Assembly (NCBI RefSeq): GCF_009733865.1
Contig: NZ_WOFB01000011.1
Span: forward strand, 175,935-239,934
Direction of reading: 5' to 3'
Origin: Oceanobacillus salinisoli
Lineage (GTDB): Bacteria > Bacillota > Bacilli > Bacillales > Amphibacillaceae
DNA length: 64,000 nucleotides
How positions within the stretch are numbered: position 1 is the first letter of the stretch; every line of letters begins with the position of its first letter. Positions 9,120 through 20,331 of this stretch are shown here, in pieces. The notes below the pieces were generated by a model. The model was given only the letters and a program-made list of their open reading frames with translations, did no database searches and was not told where the DNA came from. Made by a program: the position numbers and the translations under genes.

Positions 9120-9148
9120 GTATACATTCCGTTAGATTAGGAGATACT
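9120..9148 (+). promoter_or_regulatory. SigF/SigG-type forespore promoter of csfB
   Basis: GTATA, a 15-base spacer and GGAGATACT fit the SigF consensus GYATA-N15-GGnRAnAnT at every fixed position. It ends 23 bases before the csfB ATG. CCGTTAGA and TCTAACGG flank the -10 as a DNA dyad. Confidence 0.78.
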
Positions 9149-9171
9149 ATTTTCTAACGGAGGTGGTTTAG

Positions 9172-9363
9172 ATGGAACAGACAAATTTAAACGAACGTTG
9201 TGGTATTTGTGAGGATGAAAAGGAAACAGGAATTCATTTATACAACATGTTTATTTGCTCAGAATGCGAACATAATATTATTCATACCGAACCAAGAGAG
9301 AAAAAGTATAACTACTACTTACAAAAATTAAAAAATATAAGTAAACCGAAATTATACTCGTAA
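9172..9363 (+). CDS. csfB: anti-sigma factor Gin (CsfB), forespore
   Basis: Gin restrains SigG (and SigE) during sporulation so that SigG acts only after engulfment. The 63-residue protein has paired CxxC zinc knuckles at C10/C13 (CGIC) and C29/C32 (CSEC), the family motif ETGIHLYNMFIC and the YYLQKLKNI tail. An ACGGAGGTGG ribosome-binding site precedes ATG. A forespore promoter lies just upstream and a terminator just downstream, so it is a single-gene unit. Confidence 0.92.
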   Translation: MEQTNLNERCGICEDEKETGIHLYNMFICSECEHNIIHTEPREKKYNYYLQKLKNISKPKLYS

Positions 9364-9367
9364 TCTA

Positions 9368-9393
9368 AGTCTTTGCTTGCAAAGGCTTTTTTT
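9368..9393 (+). terminator. csfB terminator
   Basis: AGTCTTTG and CAAAGGCT form an 8-bp stem (one G-T pair) with a CTTG loop, followed by seven T residues. Confidence 0.85.
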
Positions 9394-9437
9394 CTTGGAT
9401 TAATATAATAGCAGCAGTAATAGAATGGAGATATGAC

Positions 9438-10859
9438 ATGAATCAGAATAAATTACCGTTGTATTCTACGGTCCATCAATTTGCATCCAATGACCCGGTA
9501 TCTTTTCATGTACCTGGACATAAAAATGGCAGGATTTTTCCTGAACATGTTCAGGAGGATTTTCGGCAAATTCTAAGATTAGATGTTACAGAGCTTTCCG
9601 GATTAGATGATTTGCATGCACCGGCTGGAGCGATTAAAGAGGCACAGCAGCTTGCGGCTGATTTTTTTCAGGCAGATGATACGTTTTTCCTTGTAGGTGG
9701 CAGTACAGCGGGGAATCTGGCAATGATTCTTGCTTGCTGTCATCCTGGGGATAAAGTCATTGTCCAGCGAAACAGCCATAAATCTATTTTCCATGCACTG
9801 GAATTAAGCGGGGCAAAACCTGTCTTTCTTGCACCGGAATATGATAAACAAGTTGGCCGCTTTACTTCACCCAGTTTGGAAACAGTAAAAGCTTCATTAA
9901 AGCAGCACCGTGATGCAAAGGCGGTCGTACTTACCTATCCTGATTACTTTGGAAAAACGTATCAGATCAAAAGAATGATAGATTGGATTCATACTTATCA
10001 TATTCCAGTTTTAGTGGATGAAGCTCATGGAGTGCATTTTTCTTTAGGAGAACCGTTTCCACCATCTGCCCTTCATCTTGGAGCGGATGTGGTAGTTCAG
10101 TCGGCTCATAAGACGGCACCAGCGATGACTCAATCTTCTTATCTACATATTAAATCCAGTTCTGCTCTACGTGATAAAATTGCCTATTATTTACAGATGC
10201 TGCAGTCAAGCAGTCCATCCTATCCATTAATGGCATCATTGGATATTGCAAGGTATTTCTTAGCAACAAGAACAAAGGAAAATTTGCGAAGGATTGAGTG
10301 CAGTATACGAAATGTTAGGGCTCTGCTTGAAAAATGTATTTGTTGGGATGTACTTCCCCATACAGATGAGAATGACTTATTAAAAATAACGTTACACGTG
10401 AAACCGGGTTTTTCCATCCAGGAAGTTGTGGCCTCATTGGAAGAGTCATCCATATTCCCAGAACTTACCACAGACAATCAGATTCTTCTCGTTCATGGGC
10501 TAGCTTCCTATGAAAATGTCAACCGCTTAAAAAAAGCGATAAAAAGAATCAATGAACGATTAAAAAAAGGGGAAATCCGTGCTACAATAGATATATCAGA
10601 GCTCTTTCCTAAATCCATTAAGGAATTAGCTTTATCTTACCAGGAAATGAATCAGTTAACATATACAGATGTTCCTCTTGAAAAAGGAATAGGAAAGATA
10701 GCCGCTGAATCAATCATACCTTACCCACCTGGAATACCTCTTGTTTTAAAGGGAGAGGAAATTACGGAAACACATCTTTTCACCATCAATTATTTGCTTC
10801 AACAAGGTGTAAAGTTGCAACAGCGAACTCAAGGTATTAGGATTTACAGCGATAGTTAA
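9438..10859 (+). CDS. yaaO: PLP-dependent Orn/Lys/Arg decarboxylase family protein (YaaO)
   Basis: A fold-type I decarboxylase of the short group-III class (473 residues, no N-terminal wing domain). The N-terminus has [10 protein letters not shown], typical for the class; the PLP lysine is K225 in [12 protein letters not shown], and DEAHGVHF supplies the cofactor aspartate. Substrate (arginine, lysine or ornithine) cannot be decided from sequence. It starts at ATG and ends 13 bases before tmk, as in B. subtilis, so the two are probably cotranscribed. Confidence 0.9.
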   Translation: MNQNKLPLYSTVHQFASNDPVSFHVPGHKNGRIFPEHVQEDFRQILRLDVTELSGLDDLHAPAGAIKEAQQLAADFFQADDTFFLVGGSTAGNLAMILACCHPGDKVIVQRNSHKSIFHALELSGAKPVFLAPEYDKQVGRFTSPSLETVKASLKQHRDAKAVVLTYPDYFGKTYQIKRMIDWIHTYHIPVLVDEAHGVHFSLGEPFPPSALHLGADVVVQSAHKTAPAMTQSSYLHIKSSSALRDKIAYYLQMLQSSSPSYPLMASLDIARYFLATRTKENLRRIECSIRNVRALLEKCICWDVLPHTDENDLLKITLHVKPGFSIQEVVASLEESSIFPELTTDNQILLVHGLASYENVNRLKKAIKRINERLKKGEIRATIDISELFPKSIKELALSYQEMNQLTYTDVPLEKGIGKIAAESIIPYPPGIPLVLKGEEITETHLFTINYLLQQGVKLQQRTQGIRIYSDS

Positions 10860-10872
10860 AGGAGTACATGAA

Positions 10873-11502
10873 GTGAGCGGATATTTTATTACATTTGAAG
10901 GTGGAGAGGGTGCCGGAAAAACAACGATTTTGCATAACATTCACCATAAGTTAGAATCATTAGGTTATGATGTTCTGACAACAAGAGAACCTGGTGGAAT
11001 AGATATTGCAGAACAGATCCGGAAAATTATCCTTGATACAAACAATACGAAAATGGAAGAAAGAACGGAAGCGTTATTATATGCCGCAGCCCGAAGACAG
11101 CATTTAGTGGAAAGAGTTCTTCCAGCACTTGAACAGGGTAAGATTATATTATGTGATCGATTTATTGACAGCAGTTTAGCCTATCAAGGGTATGCACGAG
11201 GTCTTGGTATAGAGGAGGTATTTGCTGTTAATCAATTTGCGATTACAGATCATATGCCAGACGTAACCTTGTTTTTTGATATTGAGCCAAAAAAGGGTTT
11301 GGAACGTATTGCGTCGAATAAAAATAGAGAGAGAAATCGTTTAGATCTGGAAAACATCGTATTCCACGAAAAAGTATATGAAGGATATCAAATTCTTGCC
11401 AAAAAATTCTCTAATCGTATCCAAACCATCAATGCGGATCAACCACTGGAACAAGTTGAAGAAGAAGTGCTGGATTGTATACTTTCTTATCTTGGCAGAT
11501 AG
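10873..11502 (+). CDS. tmk: thymidylate kinase
   Basis: Phosphorylates dTMP to dTDP. The 209-residue protein carries the P-loop [11 protein letters not shown] (about 9-18), the DRF motif at residue 95 ([12 protein letters not shown]) that contacts the substrate, and the LID region [14 protein letters not shown]. The start is GTG, preceded by AAAGGAG. The gene belongs to the yaaO-tmk-darA-yaaR-holB run. Confidence 0.97.
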   Translation: MSGYFITFEGGEGAGKTTILHNIHHKLESLGYDVLTTREPGGIDIAEQIRKIILDTNNTKMEERTEALLYAAARRQHLVERVLPALEQGKIILCDRFIDSSLAYQGYARGLGIEEVFAVNQFAITDHMPDVTLFFDIEPKKGLERIASNKNRERNRLDLENIVFHEKVYEGYQILAKKFSNRIQTINADQPLEQVEEEVLDCILSYLGR

Positions 11503-11506
11503 ATAA

Positions 11507-11540
11507 ACTTTCCTTTTGCACGTTAGGAAAGTATAAAAAA
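11507..11540. repeat. hairpin built on an R2 fragment
   Basis: ACTTTCCT (11507-11514) pairs with AGGAAAGT (11525-11532). The second arm lies in CACGTTAGGAAAGTATAAAA, the opening sequence of repeat R2. It has an A-run rather than a T-run on the plus strand, so it is not an obvious terminator for tmk. A related short piece, GGAAAGT-ATAAA-ACTTTCC, lies at 12466-12484. Confidence 0.55.
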
Positions 11541-11608
11541 CAAGTGCAGCGAAGTTTAGTTAACCAATCTTAGTCACTCGTGTTTTAACATATCAAACAA
11601 ATTTATGA

Positions 11609-11950
<342 letters not shown>

Positions 11951-11977
11951 GCTTATTCACTAGAGGGGGCGGAGCTA

Positions 11978-12409
11978 ATGAAAATAACCAATGAAATGCA
12001 TAGACAAACAGATACAACATATAAAAGACAACCATCTGCTGAAACAAAATCGTTTCAAACCCAGCTTCAGTCCCAGCATCTCTTTCAAAAACACCAGGAA
12101 TTAGACAACTTGATGAAGAATATTACACTACAAGGAGATAAACTTGCCCGTTCCCGTACATTTCGGGACCTTGCTAAATTTAAACGGTTAATCAAATCAT
12201 TTTTGGATGAAACCGTGTCGAATGGATTTGATTTACAACAAAGGCAAAGTTTCGGTATGAATGGAAGCAGGAATTTAACCCTTGTAAAAGAAGTCGATGA
12301 GAAATTATTGGAATTGACAGAGCAAATCATGAATCAAGAAGAAAAAACAGTAAATATCCTCGGTTTGATTGGAGAAATCAAGGGATTGTTAATTAATTTA
12401 TACACGTAA
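11978..12409 (+). CDS. yaaR: YaaR family protein (DUF327)
   Basis: A 143-residue charged, helical protein of unknown function. It shows the family core LARSRTFRDLAKFKRLIKSFLDE and the C-terminal GLIGEIKGLLINLYT. AGAGGGGGCGG precedes ATG. It follows darA by 27 bases and ends in a terminator. Confidence 0.88.
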   Translation: MKITNEMHRQTDTTYKRQPSAETKSFQTQLQSQHLFQKHQELDNLMKNITLQGDKLARSRTFRDLAKFKRLIKSFLDETVSNGFDLQQRQSFGMNGSRNLTLVKEVDEKLLELTEQIMNQEEKTVNILGLIGEIKGLLINLYT

Positions 12410-12419
12410 ATCAACAGAG

Positions 12420-12454
12420 GAAATCGGTGAGGAAACAACAACCGATTTCTTTAT
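12420..12454 (+). terminator. terminator after yaaR
   Basis: GAAATCGGT and ACCGATTTC form a perfect 9-bp stem, followed by a short T-rich run. Some read-through into holB is possible. Confidence 0.75.
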
Positions 12455-12567
12455 TTCAATTATAAGGAAAGTATAAAACTTTCCTATCTGGATTAGTACA
12501 ATACAAAGGCATTCTTCTAAAAGCATGGCGAACGGCAATTTTTTAAACAGTAAAAGGACGGGTACAT

Positions 12568-13557
12568 ATGAAAACATGGTCTGAAGTAGCAGAGGTACAA
12601 CCCCTGGCAAGTAAAGTCATTACAAATAGCATCCAAAAAGACCGTATTTCTCATGCGTATCTGCTCCAAGGTGAGCGTGGTACAGGAAAAGAAGAAATAG
12701 CGTTATTGATTGCCAAAGTTCTATTTTGTGAGAGTTCAGATGGTACGGAACCTTGTCAAACATGCAGTAATTGTAAACGTATTGACTCTCATAATCATCC
12801 GGATGTTCATTGGATAGAGCCAGAAGGGAAATCCATCAAGAAAGAACAAGTGGAAAGTTTGCAAAAGGAATTCACCTATTCGGGACTTGAGTCCAATCGA
12901 AAGGTGTATATTATTAAAGATGCGGATACATTAACGACCAATGCTTCCAATCGAATCCTAAAATTTTTGGAAGAACCAAGCAGGCAGACCACAGCAATTA
13001 TGCTAACGGAAAATAGCCAGTCGATTATTCCAACGATTCGTTCTCGTTGTCAAGTTATAGATTTAAAGCCACTTAATCCGATTTATTTTAAAGAGAAATT
13101 AATAGAAAACGGAGTGAATCATCAGACAGCACTATTAATGAGCGCTTTAACCAATAATATTCAAGAAGCGATAGAATGGTCTGAGAATGAGTGGTTTGCA
13201 GAAGCGAGAAAATTAGTGGTACAATTAATAGAAATGTTATGCAAAAACACAGAAGATGTCTATTTATTTATTCATAGTCATTTGCTGCCTCATTTAAAAG
13301 AAAGAAAAGAACAGGAAAAAGCTCTCGATTTATTATTATTGGCATTTAAAGATATTCTTTATTATCATATTGGCAATGAAAAGGCACTTGTTTTTTTTGA
13401 TCCTGCAGATGCCTTGCTTGAAAAAGCATCTATGTCTTTTTCACAAGAGCGAATTCTGAAGTGCTTAAATGTTATTTTACAAGCAAAAAGGAAATTGAAG
13501 CAAAATGTTCAGCCGACGCTGGTGTTTGAACAGCTGGCACTTCAAATACAGAGGTGA
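12568..13557 (+). CDS. holB: DNA polymerase III subunit delta'
   Basis: A clamp-loader component. The 329-residue product resembles the DnaX N-terminus (ISHAYLLQGERGTGKEEIA P-loop, cysteines in CQTCSNC, FLEEPSRQT, IRSRCQVIDL) but lacks the tau extension, which is diagnostic for delta'. ATG at 12568 follows AAAAGGACGGGTAC. Its stop overlaps the ribosome-binding site of ricT. Confidence 0.95.
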   Translation: MKTWSEVAEVQPLASKVITNSIQKDRISHAYLLQGERGTGKEEIALLIAKVLFCESSDGTEPCQTCSNCKRIDSHNHPDVHWIEPEGKSIKKEQVESLQKEFTYSGLESNRKVYIIKDADTLTTNASNRILKFLEEPSRQTTAIMLTENSQSIIPTIRSRCQVIDLKPLNPIYFKEKLIENGVNHQTALLMSALTNNIQEAIEWSENEWFAEARKLVVQLIEMLCKNTEDVYLFIHSHLLPHLKERKEQEKALDLLLLAFKDILYYHIGNEKALVFFDPADALLEKASMSFSQERILKCLNVILQAKRKLKQNVQPTLVFEQLALQIQR

Positions 13558-13562
13558 AACAA

Positions 13563-14387
13563 ATGATAGAAGTAATTGGTGTCCGCTTTAAAAAGGCGGG
13601 TAAAATATATTATTTTGACCCCGGTAAAGACAACATATCCTTAAATAACTATGTTATCGTAGAAACGGTACGTGGTATTGAATTTGGTAAAGTAGTTATT
13701 ACCAATAAAAAAGTAGATCAGGAAGATGTTGTTCTTCCATTGAAGAAGGTCCTTAGAGTTGCTGATGAGAAAGATAAACTCACGGTAGTTGAAAATCAGG
13801 AAGAAGCGAAAAAAGCTTTTGACATATGTACAAAAAAGATTCAGGAACATCAACTAGATATGAATCTAGTGGAAGTAGAATATACGTTTGATCGTAATAA
13901 AATTATTTTTTATTTTACTGCAGATGGGCGTGTAGATTTTCGGGAATTAGTAAAAGATTTAGCAGCCATGTTTAAAACGAGGATTGAATTAAGACAAATC
14001 GGTGTTCGTGATGAAGCAAAAATGCTTGGGGGAATTGGCCCATGTGGGCGAATGCTCTGCTGCTCTACATTTCTGGGTGATTTTGAACCTGTGTCTATTA
14101 AAATGGCAAAAGATCAAAATCTTTCTTTAAACCCTGCTAAAATATCAGGTTTATGTGGACGTTTAATGTGCTGCTTAAAATACGAAAACGACGATTATGA
14201 AACTGCAAAGCGTGAATTACCGGATATTGGGGAAGCTATTAACACACCATATGGTAAAGGGAAAGTTGTTGGGTTAAATATTCTTGAAAAACTGATCCAA
14301 ATTGAAATTCCTGAAAAAGAACGTGTGATTGAATATACATTAGATGAACTAATTGATGAGGGAATTTTAGCTCAGGGCCAAAGATAA
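13563..14387 (+). CDS. ricT: RicT, PSP1-domain subunit of the RicA-RicF-RicT complex
   Basis: RicT (YaaT) with RicA and RicF forms a [4Fe-4S] complex that aids RNase Y-dependent mRNA maturation and influences sporulation, competence and biofilm formation in B. subtilis. The 274-residue protein begins IEVIGVRFKKAGKIYYFDP and has two cysteine clusters, CGRMLCC (from C161) and CGRLMCC (from C198), within the PSP1 domain. ATG at 13563 is chosen because GAGGTG lies directly upstream; that site overlaps the holB stop. Confidence 0.95.
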   Translation: MIEVIGVRFKKAGKIYYFDPGKDNISLNNYVIVETVRGIEFGKVVITNKKVDQEDVVLPLKKVLRVADEKDKLTVVENQEEAKKAFDICTKKIQEHQLDMNLVEVEYTFDRNKIIFYFTADGRVDFRELVKDLAAMFKTRIELRQIGVRDEAKMLGGIGPCGRMLCCSTFLGDFEPVSIKMAKDQNLSLNPAKISGLCGRLMCCLKYENDDYETAKRELPDIGEAINTPYGKGKVVGLNILEKLIQIEIPEKERVIEYTLDELIDEGILAQGQR

Positions 14388-14401
14388 TGAGGTGAGCGGG
14401 C

Positions 14402-14758
14402 GTGAGTAATCGGGAAATCTTTGATCAAGTGTCTGATATGGAAAAACAAATTGGGGAATTATATGAGCAATTAGGTGACCTTAAACAGCGATTAAGCGAA
14501 TTACTGGAAGAAAATCACCGACTTGCCATGGAAAATCACAACCTTAGAAACCATTTGGATACAATAGAAGGAAATGAAGAGACTGCAAATAAAGAAAATA
14601 CTTCTGATGATAAAAAAAGGAAATTACCAAGTGAAGGGTATGACAATTTGGCAAGATTATACGAGGAAGGATTCCATATTTGTAATTTAGAGTTTGGAAG
14701 TCCGCGAAGAAATGAAGATTGTATGTTTTGCTTGGAATTCTTTGACAAGACGAAATAA
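14402..14758 (+). CDS. yabA: replication initiation control protein YabA
   Basis: YabA binds DnaA and DnaN and limits initiation. The 118-residue protein has an N-terminal leucine-zipper-like coiled coil (about 10-55) and a C-terminal zinc domain with HICNLEFG and CMFCLEFF. The start is GTG with GAGGTGAGCGG upstream, 14 bases after the ricT stop. The length is as in B. subtilis (119). Confidence 0.95.
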   Translation: MSNREIFDQVSDMEKQIGELYEQLGDLKQRLSELLEENHRLAMENHNLRNHLDTIEGNEETANKENTSDDKKRKLPSEGYDNLARLYEEGFHICNLEFGSPRRNEDCMFCLEFFDKTK

Positions 14759-14824
14759 GGGATCATTTAATGAATGATCATGGAGTTTTCACGCCAGTAA
14801 GATATAATAAGCACGTGGAAAAGG

Positions 14825-14852
14825 AGCTGTCTCAAATGAGGCAGCTTTCTTT
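14825..14852 (+). terminator. terminator of the holB-ricT-yabA unit
   Basis: AGCTGTCTC and GAGGCAGCT form a 9-bp stem (one G-T pair) with an AAAT loop, then TTCTTT. Confidence 0.75.
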
Positions 14853-14853
14853 A

Positions 14854-14974
14854 CACGTTAGGAAAGTATAAAATTTTAGCAAAGGAGTTTTTCGACGTAG
14901 CTTAAATTTTAACGTCCCAAGTATAAGAAAAACTACCCATTCGCTAAAGGACGAGCGAATGCGAGTTTTTCTAA
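14854..14974 (+). repeat. repeat family R2, well preserved copy
   Basis: It reads CACGTTAGGAAAGTATAAAA, then TTTTCGACGTAGC, TTTTAACGTCCCAAGTATAAG and an AGAAAAACT ... AGTTTTTCT hairpin with inner arms ATTCGCT / AGCGAAT. The rest of the 14975-15122 gap holds CCGTTACGCTCCATAACGG, a small hairpin, and a decayed R2-like tail (TTAGGAAACC ... AAAATTTTAATGTTCAAAG). Confidence 0.8.
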
Positions 14975-15122
14975 CAGTTAAGAATACCGTTACGCTCCAT
15001 AACGGTGCCGGGGAATGTTAGCGAATTAATTCATGTGGCATTTGTTGGCAGACAAGAAAATACACTTAGGAAACCTGTAACAAAAATTTTAATGTTCAAA
15101 GCATAAGAAACAGGAGAGAACG

Positions 15123-15863
15123 ATGGTACAACTATATGAAGATGAACGAATTGATTTCCTATTAGCCGATGAAAGTATGCAAATTATCCAAAGTTCTACC
15201 GCCTTTGCCTTTTCATTGGATGCAGTATTGCTGGCACATTTTGCATCCGTACCTAAAAAGAAAGGGGAAATACTCGACCTATGTACGGGAAACGGGGTTA
15301 TTCCTCTGCTTTTATCCAGAAGGACAAAAGCAGAAATCACTGGGGTAGAGATTCAGGAACGCATTTATAATATGGCCGAACGCAATATTGTTTTGAATGG
15401 TTTGGGAGAACAGTTACGGATGATACATGGTGATTTAAAAGAGATGAAACCTGTCTTAGGCCATAGTTCTTTTGAAGTTGTAACGTGTAATCCACCATAT
15501 TTTCGGACACCTTCTAATAACGAACAGAATCAAAATAAGTATCTAACCATTGCCAGACATGAAGTGTATTGTACATTGGAAGATGTTGTGAAGGCATGTA
15601 AACTTCATGTGAAGCCTGGTGGTAAAGTAGCAATGGTTCATCGTCCAGGGAGACTGGTAGATATCATTCATTTATTCAGAAAATATAATTTGGAACCGAA
15701 ACGACTAAAGCTTGTTTATCCAAGAATGGGAAAAGAAGCAAATATGCTGTTAATCGAGGGTGTTCGTGATGGAAAGGCAGATTTAAAGATCCTGCCTCCA
15801 TTGTATATTTATAAAAGTGATGGCACATATACAAAGGAAGCTGAGGAAATTATTTATGGATGA
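15123..15863 (+). CDS. trmN6: tRNA1(Val) (adenine(37)-N6)-methyltransferase family (YabB)
   Basis: A 246-residue class I SAM methyltransferase with motif I ILDLCTGNGVIPLLL and the catalytic NPPYF motif typical for N6-adenine methylation. It resembles TrmN6, which modifies A37 of tRNA-Val. AGGAGAGAACG precedes ATG. It heads the yabB-yazA-rsmI operon, whose genes overlap each other. Confidence 0.9.
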   Translation: MVQLYEDERIDFLLADESMQIIQSSTAFAFSLDAVLLAHFASVPKKKGEILDLCTGNGVIPLLLSRRTKAEITGVEIQERIYNMAERNIVLNGLGEQLRMIHGDLKEMKPVLGHSSFEVVTCNPPYFRTPSNNEQNQNKYLTIARHEVYCTLEDVVKACKLHVKPGGKVAMVHRPGRLVDIIHLFRKYNLEPKRLKLVYPRMGKEANMLLIEGVRDGKADLKILPPLYIYKSDGTYTKEAEEIIYG

Positions 15864-16149
15864 GATGGAACACATGGTATATATCTTAAAATGTAATGAT
15901 CACTCATTGTACACTGGATATACCAATAATCTGGAACATCGTTTAAAAATGCATAGAGAAGGAAAAGGTGCAAAATATACAAGAGGTAGGGGCCCTTTTC
16001 AAGTGGTCTATATTGAGAAATTTGCTACCAAAGAAGAAGCAATGAAAAAGGAATATCAAATAAAACAATTAGGACGAAAAGGAAAGATGGTACTTATCCG
16101 CAATTGGTTGAAAGAAGTGATGCAAAATGAAGGTTCAAAAGAGCTTTAA
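15856..16149 (+). CDS. yazA: GIY-YIG domain protein, UPF0213 (YazA)
   Basis: A 97-residue single GIY-YIG nuclease-fold protein. The variant motif reads MVYILKCNDHSLYTGYTNNLEHRL, followed by HREGKGAKYTRGRGP. Function is unknown in this family. ATG at 15856 is chosen since TGAGGA lies 8-9 bases upstream; it overlaps the trmN6 stop by eight bases, and rsmI starts inside its 3' end. Confidence 0.9.
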   Translation: MDEMEHMVYILKCNDHSLYTGYTNNLEHRLKMHREGKGAKYTRGRGPFQVVYIEKFATKEEAMKKEYQIKQLGRKGKMVLIRNWLKEVMQNEGSKEL

Positions 16150-16999
16150 TGATGAGACAACAGGGGTTCTCTATGTTGTGCCAACACCAATAGGGAATTT
16201 GGAAGATATTACATACCGTGCTTTACATACACTAAAAAACGTTTCCATCATAGCTGCAGAGGATACGAGAAATACAAAAAAACTCCTGAATCATTTTGAG
16301 ATAACTGTACCGCTTATTAGTTACCATGAACATAGTAAACGAACGAGAGAAGAACAACTTGTAGAACGGATAAAAACTGGCGAATCGATTGCACTTGTCA
16401 GTGATGCGGGAATGCCAGCTATTTCTGACCCCGGATATGAGCTCGTAAAAGCAGCCTTGGAAGATGACCTGAAAGTTGTCGTGTTACCGGGAGCTAATGC
16501 AGCACTTTGTGCCCTTGTAGGCTCCGGTTTACCTGCAAGTGAATTTTATTTTTATGGCTTTTTACCACGAAAGAAAAAGGATAAAGAGTCTGAACTGGAG
16601 CGGTTAAAAAGCTTCCAGGCAACCTTATTATTTTATGAATCACCATATAGGGTAAAAGATACATTAACCGCAATCCATAAAGTTTTTGGTAATAGACAGG
16701 TGGTCGCGGCTCGTGAATTAACGAAGCGTTTTGAGGAGTATGCACGCGGAACAACGGAAGAATTAATCACTTGGGCAGATAAGCAGGAATTAAAGGGAGA
16801 GTTCTGTCTCGTTGTAGAAGGAAATGAATCGCAGACAGAACAGGAGTCAACCATTTGGTGGAGCCATTTGTCCATCAATGATCATGTGGATTATTATGTA
16901 ACGGAAAAACAAATCTCTACGAAAGAAGCTATTAAACAAGTTGCCACAGACCGGAAAATGCCCAAACGCCAAGTTTATCAAACCTATCACGTGGAATAA
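16127..16999 (+). CDS. rsmI: 16S rRNA (cytidine(1402)-2'-O)-methyltransferase
   Basis: RsmI methylates the ribose of C1402 in the decoding centre. The 290-residue product has the tetrapyrrole-methylase fold signatures VVPTPIGNLEDITYRAL, AAEDTRNTKKLL and ALVSDAGMPAISDPG. It starts at ATG within the last 23 bases of yazA, a translational-coupling arrangement. Confidence 0.95.
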   Translation: MKVQKSFNDETTGVLYVVPTPIGNLEDITYRALHTLKNVSIIAAEDTRNTKKLLNHFEITVPLISYHEHSKRTREEQLVERIKTGESIALVSDAGMPAISDPGYELVKAALEDDLKVVVLPGANAALCALVGSGLPASEFYFYGFLPRKKKDKESELERLKSFQATLLFYESPYRVKDTLTAIHKVFGNRQVVAARELTKRFEEYARGTTEELITWADKQELKGEFCLVVEGNESQTEQESTIWWSHLSINDHVDYYVTEKQISTKEAIKQVATDRKMPKRQVYQTYHVE

Positions 17000-17036
17000 A
17001 AAAGCAAAAGCTTCAAATTAGAGCATTAAGATTAAT

Positions 17037-17156
17037 TAGAAAAACTCGCATTCTCTCGTCCTTTAGAGAATGCGTAGTTTTTCTTATACTTAGGACGTTA
17101 AAATTTTAGCTACGTCGAAAAGCTCCTTTGCTAAAATTTTATACTTTCCCAACGTG
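17037..17156 (-). repeat. repeat family R2, inverted copy
   Basis: Almost an exact reverse complement of the copy at 14854-14974, including TACTTAGGACGTTAAAATTT, TAGCTACGTCGAAAAGCTCC and CTTTCCCAACGTG. The AGAAAAACT ... AGTTTTTCT hairpin lies next to the rsmI end, so this copy may terminate rsmI transcripts. Confidence 0.82.
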
Positions 17157-17161
17157 AAATA

Positions 17162-17201
17162 AAAGAGAGCCGACGTGCTTATGCAAGCGTCGACTCTCTT
17201 T
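17162..17201. terminator. hairpin between rsmI and abrB
   Basis: AAAGAGAGCCGACG pairs with CGTCGACTCTCTTT except for one mismatch, with a 12-nt loop. It may act in both directions between convergent genes. Confidence 0.65.
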
Positions 17202-17280
17202 ATGACTTTTAATAGTTATCTTATTCTAACAGATAAATTAAGTTACTGTAAATAGAATTTTTTAAAAAATTTACTTTTTA

Positions 17281-17357
17281 CACGTTAGGAGAGAATAACA
17301 TTTTAGCCAGGAGATGTATTCGATGAAGCTAAAATGTTCATGTCCTAAGTATAAAAA
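17281..17357 (+). repeat. repeat family R2, left-half copy
   Basis: CACGTTAGGAGAGAATAACA, TTTTAGCCAGGAGATG, TTCGATGAAGCTAAAATGTT and CCTAAGTATAA follow the R2 order but the terminal hairpin half is missing. Confidence 0.65.
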
Positions 17358-17389
17358 AGTCGTTTAAAACATAAAAATGAAGGGAATAT

Positions 17390-17674
17390 TTACTTGTCAT
17401 CAGTAAATTGAGAAGCAATTTCTTTTGCTAGCATCTTCGCACTGGCAGGACTTAAAACGATTTTTCCATCTGCTAATATAATGTTGTCCTCTGATGCTTC
17501 ACCAGTTACTTGACAGGTTAAGTTCGGTATATGCTTTTTTAAAACAATCCTGTCACTTTCCACGAATATTTCCATTTTGTCCTTTGGATTTATGTCTAAT
17601 GTATTCCTAAGTTCTACCGGAAGTACTACACGTCCAAGTTCATCTACCTTGCGTATAATTCCTGTCGACTTCAT
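17390..17674 (-). CDS. abrB: transition state regulator AbrB
   Basis: AbrB is a DNA-binding repressor of post-exponential genes. The 94-residue product has the swapped-hairpin DNA-binding domain at the start (MKSTGIIRKVDELGRVVLP) and a C-terminal oligomerisation half. AAAGGAGGGAAATAA precedes ATG. Known targets in relatives include spoVG and spoIIE-era genes, both present in this window. It sits between rsmI and metG as in B. subtilis, on the opposite strand. Confidence 0.96.
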   Translation of the reverse strand: MKSTGIIRKVDELGRVVLPVELRNTLDINPKDKMEIFVESDRIVLKKHIPNLTCQVTGEASEDNIILADGKIVLSPASAKMLAKEIASQFTDDK

Positions 17675-17753
17675 TTATTTCCCTCCTTTTGCCTTATAAA
17701 AATATATAATAAACAGATTTCTAATTTTGCTATCTTGCTCTGAATTACTAATA

Positions 17754-17906
17754 GAGATGTTCAAAAAGTCCGGTGAAAATGACTCATCGAATTTCTTCGT
17801 TGGTTCGCTTTTCCGTTGCTCACGTATTAACTACATACGTTCCGCTACTCAAAGCTTCGCCGCCTCGAACTTCTCGGTCCTTTTCATCCTCCTTTTTGAA
17901 CACGCA
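17754..17906 (+). mobile_element. R1 MITE-like element, copy A (153 bp)
   Basis: The ends read GAGATGTTCAAAAAGTCCGG and CTCCTTTTTGAACACGCA, giving imperfect terminal inverted repeats with the shared core GTTCAAAAAG. The hexamer CTAATA flanks both sides (17748-17753 and 17907-17912) in direct orientation, like a target duplication. Two other copies lie at 28907-29136 and 39205-39349. No transposase is encoded; a short open frame across it is not a gene. Confidence 0.8.
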
Positions 17907-17912
17907 CTAATA

Positions 17913-18180
17913 AGGAAAGAATACTCTTAATATAAAGGAAAAATATTGAGAAGTATCCACTGAAGCTGAAATGGTAGTTTGGGGTACTTTATTAGGTTTC
18001 TTAAAATTCAAACAATTTTTATTATAGTAATCTAGGTATTTCGACATTTTCCTTGATATAGAATAGCAACTATTTAAAACGATGTCAATATATTATCCCT
18101 ACAAAATAAGCAATTTTTTAACATTTTAAAAAAGTAGCTGAAAGAGGCTTATCTTCCTTATGATTGGTTAATAATTAATA
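17913..18180. other. AT-rich intergenic DNA upstream of metG
   Basis: I see no gene, hairpin with T-run, T-box or SAM riboswitch core here. The segment is AT-rich and contains only the 3' flank of R1 copy A. Confidence 0.5.
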
Positions 18181-18211
18181 TTGCACAGTATTTGGCAAAA
18201 TACGTTATAAT
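18181..18211 (+). promoter_or_regulatory. putative SigA promoter of metG
   Basis: A perfect TATAAT at 18206-18211 is preceded by TTGCAC with a rather long 19-base spacer. It lies 65 bases before the metG ATG. Confidence 0.45.
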
Positions 18212-18261
18212 AGCTACAATAGAAATAGTTTATAAATTTATGATGGCTGTGGATATTTTAG

Positions 18262-20232
<1,971 letters not shown>

Positions 20233-20282
20233 GCTGTTTTCTGTACATTTCCGTTCTTCACTTATAGAAAATCCTAAACAAA

Positions 20283-20315
20283 AAAGGCCAATCTCAAACG
20301 TTGAGTTTGGCCTTT
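20283..20315 (+). terminator. hairpin between metG and tatD
   Basis: AAAGGCCAA-T-CTCAA and TTGAG-T-TTGGCCTTT pair with one T-T mismatch. Only three T residues follow and the tatD ribosome-binding site starts at 20319, so it may attenuate or process the transcript rather than stop it fully. Confidence 0.6.
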
Positions 20316-20331
20316 ACCAGGAGGTTAACTT

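Noticed and set aside
11507..11540. Terminator for tmk
   Set aside because: The hairpin is followed by an A-run on the plus strand, so it is unlikely to terminate tmk transcripts; kept as an R2-derived hairpin.
17727..17930. 67-codon frame upstream of metG
   Set aside because: It is R1 element sequence; the same DNA appears inverted at 39.2 kb.
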